Source: Owenia fusiformis (Eukaryota; Annelida; Polychaeta; Sabellida; Oweniidae). Taken from it: a DNA stretch of 64,000 bases. The stretch is taken from assembly GCA_903813345.2 (NCBI GenBank), contig CAIIXF020000007.1, positions 813,730 through 877,729 on the forward strand, written 5' to 3'. The first letter of the stretch is position 1, and each line of letters starts with the position of its first letter. This document shows positions 14,727 to 26,600 of the stretch, piece after piece. A program made the translations under genes and the position numbers. A model generated the notes under the pieces. It did no database searches and was not told where the DNA came from. It saw only the letters and a program-made list of their open reading frames with translations.

Positions 14727-17700
14727 GATGGTGACGTCTTTCTTGTCGTTTTACTTGCTATAAAGGTTCCTCAATCCCTTGGGATGCTTTTTGTCCTATT
14801 CTGAAGACATTTGACAGAGTTACAGCCGTGGGAAATGTTTATTACACGATAACAAGTCTGCAAAACTGTTCAGCAAAACATGGACTCTGTGCTGTACTAA
14901 AGTGAAAATGACCTACTTTCGTCATCCAATCAGCGATATCGTTGTATATTTTTTCCGTGAATATCATTAATTTTAGCCAATGATATGCACCGTCACTTCA
15001 GATCGCCGCTCTTTGATTGGTCGCTCTCAAAAGGCTATCCACCATATATGGAACAAATCATTACAAATATGGTCATGCTATTTTTAGAGGGGTATATAAG
15101 TAAATTCATGAACGAAAGATGTAGTACTCATTATGAATCAGAAGGAGCAATATGGAGAAATTAGAAAACACTTATTATGAAAAATAGAAAAAGATGATTA
15201 TTTCAATTTGATGATTAATCTTTACTTGTTGTAAGTAAATATATGTTGACAAGCAACCAGTGTTTTGTTTTGAACATGACAAGGTGTGGTAAGGTTGTAT
15301 AATAAAACCACAAGTGGATCAGGGATTATCCAAAGTTTTCTCAATGAACTGGAATTATTAGAATAAGCATCCCAGATTTCCATTTCCAGCGAATAACAAA
15401 TCTTTCTATGTATTCCAATTCTGAAAACAGGAATTTGTCTAATAAATGTCTAATAAACAACTACATTATTTATCATTATGGACTGCATATTGTAAGCTAT
15501 AAGACTGCCTCTACCATAATAAAAATTGTGTATCAACTATCATACATTGGAAACCACTAAAAACTGCCCAGAGACCAATATATAGAATAAAAAGGTGCTC
15601 TTATTTGGGTGGAGTTAATTATTAGTTTGCCCTCATTTAATTTTGATTTCATTAGTTATACTAGTAACCACAAAAAAACTCATTTGAAGGAATACCTTAG
15701 CATGGTAAAACCCCATCTATGTGTTTAATTTGTATTGATTTATATCAAGTTAATCATATTCAAATGTTAAGTTATCTTGTTTTTAATTTACATCTTTCTA
15801 CCTTTAAAGTCTATACAATAGTCCGGATAATTTTTTTGAATATTTTACCTCATTTATCTTATCCTCCACAAAGAATTCACCAAATTCTATGTTTGCTTTT
15901 ATTTTCCAAACCAAGCACCATTGAATAAAGTAGGAGTGAAATATCTATATCCATCCAATCTTGCATTAAGCTTCTCATACCCAAATACGTATTCAGTGGG
16001 GGAGGGGGTTCTAAAAGGACTTGATGCAACACTAACCCTACCACCCAGTGACCAATAACGAGACTTATTCTGGCCTTTCTTTCAGCCAATTCATTCTTAA
16101 ATTCATACCCATGAAAGTAACAAATATATTTTATTGGTAGATGAGGACTAAATATCAAAAAATTATTATAATATCAAATTTTATATTTTGTGTTCTTACA
16201 ATGCTTTTTAATTTGTTAACCATTCTTAACAACCTATACATATTTTCAATTATTATTCAAATATAACAAATTATTATATTAATTAGACACAGTTTTGCAG
16301 TATTTGACCCTCTCGATATTCTGTTCAGTTTGGTCAATAAGGCTTAAAGTTATATTAAAACAGCTTTGCAGTTACATAATCTTTAACTGTCCATCAGACT
16401 TACAGGAAAGTTGGAGGCGTTTATTATGTAGACAACTGAGACAGCTTACTGAAGCAAAAGTTATCTGTAGCATAAACAAAAAGTTGCAATATTACAAAGG
16501 CCAAGACTGGAGCCATGAATTACCATGTAAAGGCTACTTGTAATGTCATATAATAATGCATTGTTAGATGCAGTTGTTTGACGAAAACATGTATTCTTAA
16601 TTTCTAGTTTTCTCAATTTGAGTGAAGAGCTTTTGCAATTTGTATGGAATGTGAGATAAGTCACTAAAGCCAGAAGGTGACATTAAACGATGAATATAAA
16701 AAGTTAAAGTTACTGGTCTCCAAATAATTCATATAACTTATGGAATGCACCTCATATTGTACTCATTCAATGAAAAAGAAATTAATGAAGATTCTGTCAT
16801 GGTTTTGTGTCAACAGATCATATCCATTAACTTCATTCTCTGTTAAGAGAAATACTCAGTGAAGATGTAGGTCAAAGGCCAATCTCATTTGTTATAGTTC
16901 TTGAATAACGATCAGGACTAAAATTTCCGATAAGCCAGACACATTTGAAAATTTACTTGCAATAAGTGGAGAATTTAAAAAGTATAAATTTTTGTTAAAT
17001 GTTTTGTCAATGGATCATATCTTTTAAACATGCAGTGAATTATAGGTGATAGGCCAACCTCATTTGCAACAATGCTTTATTTTCCACTGTCATCTCCCAG
17101 CAACGAGTTTTTACAATTGAGATTTTGAAAATTTGAATTGTCAAACTTAAAAATCCATTTGCACTCAGGTGAGAATTTCGTTATCATAATCATAAATATA
17201 TGGTTGTTTTACGAGACCCAGACATTTTCAGCCAAAATAGGTATAAATTCAAACTTTGCATCCAGTTAACAAAAATCCTCTTGGAGATCACTCCTTCTAT
17301 ACAAGTAAAATATAATGGACAGAACAAACACAAATGATGTAAAAGTTAACTAAAAGGTGAATGATAACAAAGGTATTAATTAACCAGTTACAAAATAAAA
17401 CAACCTAGTTCCAAACTTGAAAATTATGAAAGTGTAACAATTTGTTATCATACCAACGTCAACAGTGGTAGCAAAAAACTTAGGCTGCAACAATACCTCA
17501 CTACTTGGTGGTGACATAAAAATTAACATTTGCCCATTTGAATCCAATTTTGAACAAAATACTCAATCGGCCAGGTACCGGCTGATGAATCAGGGCAAAT
17601 GTGACCCAAGCATTAGAGTAGTATGCTAGCATGTGTATACAAATTCCTGATAAATCCACTGCATGTTTTCTCTGGAAACTTTATAAGGAGATTACAAGAA

Positions 17701-20629
17701 ACAGAGTCAATGTGTCAATATACACAAGTAATCAAAGAAAAAGGGAATCTAAGGAACTTCTTTAAATATTTAAAGAAGAGTGAAATAACAGTGAGTTTAG
17801 TCAAGAGTGAAACATTTAATACTCTTAAGGGGTTTTGTAGTTTGTAAAACATGGTCCAATAATGGTTATAATCTTGCCACCATTGTTCAGTTGAGTGACT
17901 GAGTATGGAGATGTCAACTTATCAAGTGGCAAGAGTCACTTCTGTATACTGTATACAGGAAGTATATAAATCACAAAATTGCATATTTTGTTCATTGTGT
18001 AATAGTCGGGGCCAGGCAGTGTTCTGTGGGATTTCTGGTACAAAAGAGCTACATATTTTGCCCAAAGGTAAAATATTGGCAATTTTTCATGATTAACGAA
18101 ACCTCAAGTAGATGTAGTGGCTACTTGCTTTTAAAAACTGGGAAAACACTGCAATGTGATGTCATTTGAGAAGAAGCCCCCTATGCAGGATATCATCTCC
18201 CTGAAGAATGTCTTCTAAGATTCAATGGTATCACAATAAACTGTGTTTGAGAACCATAAGTTCACAAAAAGAGCAAGCTACAAGCAATTATCAGTCTGAT
18301 TGTATAGTCCGTCAGAGTCTCAGCCTTTTATTCCCAAAGCATAAACATACAGAGTAAATGTTTTTATCTTAAAGTGGTAACAAAGACTAGCAAGTGCAAA
18401 ATGTTGGAAGAATTTTTCATAAACTTAATCTCATTATCTAAAAAACAAATCAGGATATCTGATCAAATGTGGAATTTATTAAAAATAAGATGCTGAAATG
18501 GCCTTTATTAGATTTAAAAAATTGTGACAATTCTTTAGTTAACCTAAACTTGTCTAGTATTTTTGCACCTTTGAAATAAGATTTGTACAATATGTAACAG
18601 TATCATCTCAAGTTCAAACTAGATCACATGTCATGTTAACTTTGAAATCTAACCGTTAAATATCTCTTATTAAATTGCAGAATGTGAAGGTTACTAAAAT
18701 GGGTGAGCCAAGGTAACCTAACTATAAACTAAGTTTTGTATTTCAATGTCTGCTATTGACAAAGATACTAATAAAGGACAGATCAAAAAGTGGAAATCTT
18801 TTTACATGTAGCTGAATATTTGTCTTTTGTTACTTGAAACTGATTAATCGTCCGTAGACACGCAAACTGTCAGAATTTTAACTCAGACATTGCAAATATA
18901 TGATGTGATGATACTTTGCATACTTCAACCTGCTTGATGCAGGTCACAATGTCCCAAGTTAAAAAATAATGTTTTTTTGATTAGTGCAGAAAATACATAA
19001 AATGTCAATGGAGTCTTTGAATAATCACATATGATTCAAATGCTTTATACATGTGCTGTATTAAAGAGACATTCTAGATGGTTATTTCAAATTCCAAAAT
19101 CAAATGGGGATGAATGCATCTTCAAACTTATTTATGAATAGAGCAAATAGATGAACTAAGTTTGCATAGAGGTACAGCTGAAATCAGTTTTTTATTTCAA
19201 CTACATGTACTCAGCTTCAAACTTTATTATGCTGCACCTGATTTATCAGCAATTTGACAAATGTTTTTTACATTAAAAACACATTATGTTTTTTGAAGAA
19301 GAAAAACTGAAGTTTAGTGACTGTTTTGAATTTCAAAAATCCTTACAAAATATTTACATGTGAATAACTTTAGTTTGGCCAATTCTTATAAATTTGAATA
19401 ATTTCGTTAAAATTTGAAAATGATTCTCTTCTTAGTTATATATATTTTGTACATGTACACATGTTCCTTTCATTTCATTCATTGCTTATTTCTCTTTTTA
19501 TCCATATCCTCAGAAATAAACAAACATTCTTCGTTACTTATTTTTTTAACTAGGAGACATAAACGAGTTGACATCAATTATATGGCATACCTAATGTGAA
19601 AAGGGCAATCTTATGAGAGTCTATGCCATAAATTAAAAATACAATTACATACTTGTAAAATGAGTAACTTTTCTCATTTTCAGTAAAGGGCCAACTAGCC
19701 AGAGATGAGCTCATCTGAGTGCTACCTTTTTGCATTCATTGTACTACCTTTTCCTTTAACAAATGCCAGCTTTCTGAACAGATCTCCTAAAATATTTTGA
19801 TTTTAAGATTATTTCAAATCATTTTGACATCTTAAATCTTCAAGTATATCTCAAGTTTTTATCAAAATTACTGTAATAGTGAGGGACACATTGACATGTT
19901 GCTTGAAAAGATAATGTTCAACAAGAAAGCCTCAACAATATTTTCTCAAATTTTCATAGAATATAATTGTGCACATGAACTAGGGAAACACAAGACCCCA
20001 ACCAAAATCCTTCAAAATTTCAAAAACAAGGCTATACATATTTGAACAATATTTTCATCACTTTATTATAACTAAATATCCATGTATACATATACAAAAC
20101 TACAAATAATTCCTATGAATACAATTATATCGTCACATGTTTGCAGGTCCATACCCACCAAGTTCCAACTTACTATCTCATACGTTTAAGAATAGTTGGA
20201 ACACAATGTGGAAGTCATTGTAAGACTTGAAACGCTCCTTGAAACCCTAGTTTCATTACCAGAAGCTTTCATTTAAGCCATTTCTTCTATATCCTTGTTG
20301 TAATAATATTCAAGGCTAGAATAAAATTAAAGAACCATTTCATGAAATGAACATCTGTTGAATTTCACTGCATTTTAAAATAGATTTTGTTACTAAATTG
20401 TTACTAAATTAGCAAAATACTGTTCAGTTTTCATAATGTGTCAAGTATAGAAAATACACTAAAGCATGTCATGATCGCAGATGAGGTAATGCTCTCCTTA
20501 AGCTGTCCTGCATTTGGATAAAGCCCCCCTTCATTGATCATATCACTGAAATCAAGAGCACCTGGGAAAAAAACCTCTGCTGTCTGAGGCACCAGGGAGT
20601 TATCCTCCATTGTCCAATATTTTTCACTA
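14727..20629. other. intergenic region, upstream of the 14.7-kb exon and downstream of MCRS1
   Basis: It contains the 5' flank of the gene starting at 14726, including CCAAT-type boxes near 14930 and 15015 and CG-containing sequence near 14990-15030, and then AT-rich sequence up to the MCRS1 stop codon. It probably includes the MCRS1 3'UTR on the minus strand. I see no supportable coding exon. Open frames such as 15877-16158 and 16461-16664 lack codon bias, splice sites or recognisable motifs. Confidence 0.5.
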
Positions 20630-23600
20630 TCAAGTTTTCTGTGCTTCCGATCGAATAACATTTATAAGGTCTGTGTTAATCAGGAATATAAACTTCAGGC
20701 ATGAGATCTGAAATAAAGAACGCAAAATTGTAAACAATTTAATACTTGTTGGACAATTGTGGCCTGTCAAAAATCATGTAATGGCACATCTCCTTTCTCA
20801 TCAGATTCCTGAATCTATGATTAAACAAAGATTTCAAGCATACTAAATGATAAGTCTAATAAATCAAGGTTTTTGTTTTTTTTGTTTTTTTATATTGCCT
20901 TTTGCACTTCAATTTTGACTCTCAACATCTCTCCAAAGTTGTGAATTTTCTCACTAAAATGCACATGAATTGCTAAACATGATTTGTGTTTTGATGTTTG
21001 TTTTCCCTCCTTCTCATATTCAAAATTCTCTCACCTCTACTACAGAATTATTGTTCAGTCTCTGTTTGTTCCCTACAAGTACAGGTTTACCATCGATGTA
21101 CAATGGCCGCTTTCCCTCATTAGCTATGAAAAAGTCACCATTATTTCGTAATTTTATGACACCTTGACGACGAGAGATTTTACAGGCAGGGCCCTCTAGT
21201 GACAGATCTACATCTATTTGATTATCTTTTGTAGTTCTACCCAATGTAATCTGGAAATAAAATGGAACTTATAACTATACATGATTTGAATTATAAAGTC
21301 TCGTCATTCATATTACCCTAAATTTTACAATATAGCCATTAGATGATATTTTGTATGTTAGATAGATCATTGTTAGAAAGCCACTTGGAAACATTTACAT
21401 GTACATAACAAGGCATTAACATTAGCATGCAAAATGTCAGCATCTGACATTTTTTACAGACACCAAACTCCGAATGCCAACTACCAAACACCAACCACTA
21501 AACACCGTCCACAACTAATTTGGAAATTACAACAATATGTAACCACTTGATAACATGAGATGACATGAAAATCCATGAAAATACATAGCAAATGCTTACC
21601 TCTCTAGATCTCATCAGGTATCTCACCAATCTACCACGGAGAACGGCAAGAGTTTGGTTGTCAAAGTCTGGGGGACTTATACCTACAATAACACAAACAT
21701 TCCAAGGAACAACTTCTTATCAACACAATTAACACAAGTATTAAGTATTACAGTAGTACAAGTATTAAAAAAATTGCCTGTGCTCTGCAGAAATTGAAAA
21801 CTGGGAGAAGAAAATATAAAACAAGTCTCTGACTTATGAATCCATCATATGTGTTTCAAGTTAAAGGATGTATATAACTATCAAGGGCTTAGAGAACAAT
21901 GAAAATGAGTTTTTTGAAGAATATCATGAATTCGAATCATTCACATTATATGCCATAAATACGCTTTCACTTTCAAATCAAATATGAAATCAAATCAGCG
22001 AAAGTGAAAGTGTGTGACCTTTGTTAGGAACTCCCCCCCCAAAAATGTCATAATGGACGTCTCCAAACCATCGAACACATATTTATGACGTTATATTCGT
22101 AGCCCACTCTCGTGGAAATCCAATGTAATTTGACATCATTTCCCTAAAAACTATAGCTTTGGAGAAACCCCCAAACTGTTAATGGATTCCCCAAATAATT
22201 TCACCTTTATATACAAACTTGGGAAAAATAAGAGTTCAATCATATTACAATCGATTCTTTATAGTAATAATTAATAAGCCCAAAAATGGCAATGTTAATT
22301 TACTTGAATTTAACCGTCCCTTATTAATTACACTGGATGAAAAATTTAAAAATTGCCAAAAGTAGGGGTCATTGTAACAGCTTCCACTCGTCAATATTTT
22401 ATCAATTTCTGATTTCATTACATGGAATGAAACATGAGTAATATTGAGTATTCACTTCTTATGTTTAGTAAAGATCAATATGATATATACACAGCTACCA
22501 CCTGTATTAAGGCTTTGAAAAGGTGAGAAGAACACTTTAATAGTTATATACAACCTTTAATTGATCTGACCATCATGTCATAAGCTATTGCTACATTAAA
22601 AATATTACATTATTGAAACAATGAGTGCCAACATATTTCCTTTAAAATGCAAGTCAAATAAAATATATCCCAACAATTTCCAATCACATCACTCACCTGT
22701 TACGCTGTCTACTAAAACCTGCCATTTTGGTAGTTCCTGTTCTAGATGTCGAATTTCCCGTTTCTGCCGACGATCAGCAACAGATAATTCTAGAAGGTAT
22801 GAAAATTGAATTTTAAAAAATATGGGCATATAGAACTTTATTTACAGGCATTTGTAAAAAAGATCATGACAATGTATATTATGTACAACAATGACGTAAG
22901 AAAGATATGATTAGATAAAAATATATTATTCCATAAGAAATAAACAGAAAATAGAATTGATATTCAGAATATCCCATATGAGCCAAAATCCTGTGTCAGA
23001 TCCCGTATCAGAACTATTCCCAGGAATTTCTCTAAATTATTTACATTTTCAGTTCCTTACGGATTTCTTATATTTGAACTAACACTCACCATGTTCAAGG
23101 GAAGAGTCTGTAGTTTCCCTGCAATCAGAAAACATTCCATGATATCAAAATATAATTCATTTTGATGCATGTATAACTCGTATGTCAAATACAATATCCC
23201 AAAAGAGAAACATTCAACTGTAGCAGTGCCATCTTTCCCAGCAAAAAGAGTGAAGTTCTTAATATGTACATGTATGTGTGAAGAATATCTTACAATATAT
23301 ATACATATATCTTATACATGTATATAGAGTTAAGGCAAGTATATGGGGACAGAGAACAGAAACATGACAGAAACATTTTCCTGGATAAGTACAACTCACA
23401 TCAGACAATTCAATAGAATTAGCTCAGCATGAAATCATATCATATATTACATTGCAACATTATGGCCAAGTTTTTGCAAAATTTAGTGTGAGAGAAAACT
23501 TTGGAAGTTCAAATTCATACTGATACTTTTCAACACTTGGAAGACACATTTGGAAAGTTTATTTGCAAATTGTGAAAAATGTGATATTTTGCCAACAGAA

Positions 23601-26600
23601 AAGCAGCTAATTTGTTCGAAAAGAAGTGAAAATATAGCAGAGACGAAATGAATAAATATGAACAGAAACAAATATAAACCAGAACAATGGCAACGCCAAA
23701 GCGTAGCGAATCCCATCGAACAGAAATGGCTGGCATTTTTACAAACGAAGCACAAATATCATAAAACAACACACCAGAAAGGCCACCATTTTCAATGCTC
23801 ACTTAGCCAAGTTGTCATCAGAAGAAATAATATGCTTTTAAGTAGCCACCTCTAAAATTTTTGAAAAATCGCACACATACTTGTAAAATAACACACATAA
23901 AAATGGTGGCCATTTTTCAAAATGGCCGACTACTCCCTAAAGTTTTATTAGACAATGTGCCATGCTTAAAGTATTCACATATCAAATATGAACAAAATCG
24001 CTCTACTACTTTTCGAGTTATAGTAAAATACGTTAAAATGGCGGCCATTTTTCAAAATTGTTTTCAAAATGGCCGCCTTCTACCAAAAGTGTCATTGGAC
24101 AGTGTGCCATGCTTATAGTATTCACATACCAAATATGAACAAAATCGCTCCACTACTTTTCAAGTTATAGTAAAATATGTTAAAATGGCGGCCATTTTTC
24201 AAATTTTTTTTCAAAATGGCCGCCTTCTACCAAAAGTGTCATAGGACAATGTGACATGCTTATAGTATTCACATAACAAATATGAACAAAATCGCTCCAC
24301 TACCTTTTGAGTTATAGTAAAATACGTTAAAATTGCGGCCATTTTGAAAAATGGCAGCAATTTTGAAAAATGGCTGCCTTCTACCTAAAGTGTCTTTAGA
24401 CAATGTGCAATGCTTATAGTATTCACATACCAAATATGAACAAAATCGCTCCACTACTTTTTGAGTTACAGCAAAAATCGTAAAATGACGAGTAAAAGCC
24501 GCCATTTTTCAAGATGGCTGCCATGTGCTTCTTTAATATCTACATTTGTAGCATTATTAATGTCCTTTATAATTTTTTTACATTTAAAACATATTGCTAT
24601 TACAGTTTTACATATTGCACCTAAATTACTGTAAAATCGTCACTAAAATGGCCGCCATTTTGAAATGAGCGGCCATTTTGAAAATCGGCTTTCGAGCAGA
24701 ACTTTTACCCCCATAGGATATATGTGTACAAAATATGAACAAAATCAGGCCAACGGTATTTGAGTTATTGCCCGGACGGACAGACGGACGGACGGACGGA
24801 CGGACGTACGTACGGACGGACGGACGAACGGAGGCGTTCCCTATATCCCTCCGAACTTCGTTCGATGGGATAATAATTTCATCAATTTGTTACCTAAGAT
24901 CTTCATCATTCACCATATCTTCCGCATCTGAGAAGTTCAACACATGATCTCCCCTGGGCATTGGTTGAACTGAAATAAAAATATATCAGTCTTATCATAT
25001 TTTTCTTTACTTTAGAGCATCAAATTTTAATAGTTCAGTATGGCAAGTAAAAGTTCTGGTGATTCATCTGTAATGGTGGGTAGTAACTGACAAATACAAA
25101 TGTTAGCAGTTTTCTATGAGATAATCAGTCACAAATAATTTCCAAGCATAAAGTCCTACCAGTTACGCAAAATAAAAATGACACAATGGCTACATTAGTA
25201 CAGGGTGACCAAAAATGAATGCGACCAATAAACATTTATGGATTGCATTCATTTTGGGTCACCCTGTATTACATTTCTTACCTGACTGATCTGGTAGAAG
25301 GTGGTACTGTTTCATGAGCAACCAGTGATTATGTAGCACCTTGCCTGTTCTCATGGGATGAAATACTGAACTGTGCTTAGACAACAAGTCGTTGAAAACT
25401 TCCATTTGAGGTTGGCTTGTCTAAAAAATTAATAACATCAATGATGTTACTAAGATTTTTTCCTCAAGAGAGTCCAAAAATTCTAATGATCATTAGTACA
25501 GCACATGACCAATATTAAATCCAAATCCATAATTTTAATCATTTTGTGATTAACAAATACATACTTGTACATGTGCAAACCTATTTGTGAAAACACAAAT
25601 TATGAATACATACTGATGTAATTTTTCCTAGCAATGTTTCCTCCTCCTTACTGAAGAGCGCTTTTGCATGGACAGCAGCAGCAACATCAGGGTGTAGCTG
25701 TTTCATAGCTGTCACTGACAATCTAATGAAAATGCAATATGTCATGGTTATCTATTTTTACTATTAATATAGACCCCATCAGGTTGAGCTATTATTGAAA
25801 TACTGAAATGACAGTAAAGAAATGTCATTTGGACAAAAACATAATTTCCTCAGTGGTGTTTTCCAGCAAGTGTCGAAAAATAAAGGAAAATTCCTTGCAT
25901 TCAAAATTTTTCTCCTGAAAATAAGACATTTTTTAGTGAATTAGCGATTGGAACTTTCAAATTTTCTTCATAATTCCTATTCTAACTTGCTCTATTGCAC
26001 CAGCTTGCAGATTTAGATGTAATGTAAGTCAGTCCTCTTCTCAAAAATAGTCTCATGCAGAATCTATACTTACTTTGATATAACAGGGTCATAGAGTAAG
26101 GCATACCATCGTTCTTGTATCTCCTTTAATGTAAATCTACAGGTAAACTTCACTCCTAAATGTACGGCTGTCAAATCATTTGTCTACAAAATACATGGTG
26201 CAGAAGTGTAAAATTATCTCTAAAGAAATTCATAATTTAAATTGAATTGTTTTAATTTTTAAAAATTCAAACCACATCTGTATGAAGTAGCTAATATGAA
26301 GGTTCAAAATAAATTTCTTTGAAATTTTATTATCGGTTGTAAGAATCAAGTTAATCCTACTGGCATCTAGTCTAATATATTTTACACTGTATCAAAGAAC
26401 TACTTGTATGTCTAGTTTTATGATTAGATGTGTTCTGTTAAAACCCTGCATACCTGTTGAACTGCATTAATTAATAACAGATCATCCTGTGCTTTCCATC
26501 GCCCCAAGTCCTTAGTTGAAGCAGGTACAGGTGCCTAAAAACAGAAATATGTTTAGTTTATTTCTGTTGAATTTTAAGAAGGCCATCATATTATTTCTCA

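Noticed and set aside
23880-24535. CRISPR-like appearance of regularly spaced repeats
   Set aside because: Units are about 150 bp with no spacer/repeat alternation, in a clearly eukaryotic intron. It is an ordinary tandem repeat.
24735-24947. Open frame with RTDG peptide repeats
   Set aside because: Produced by the ACGG microsatellite and overlapping an MCRS1 exon on the other strand.
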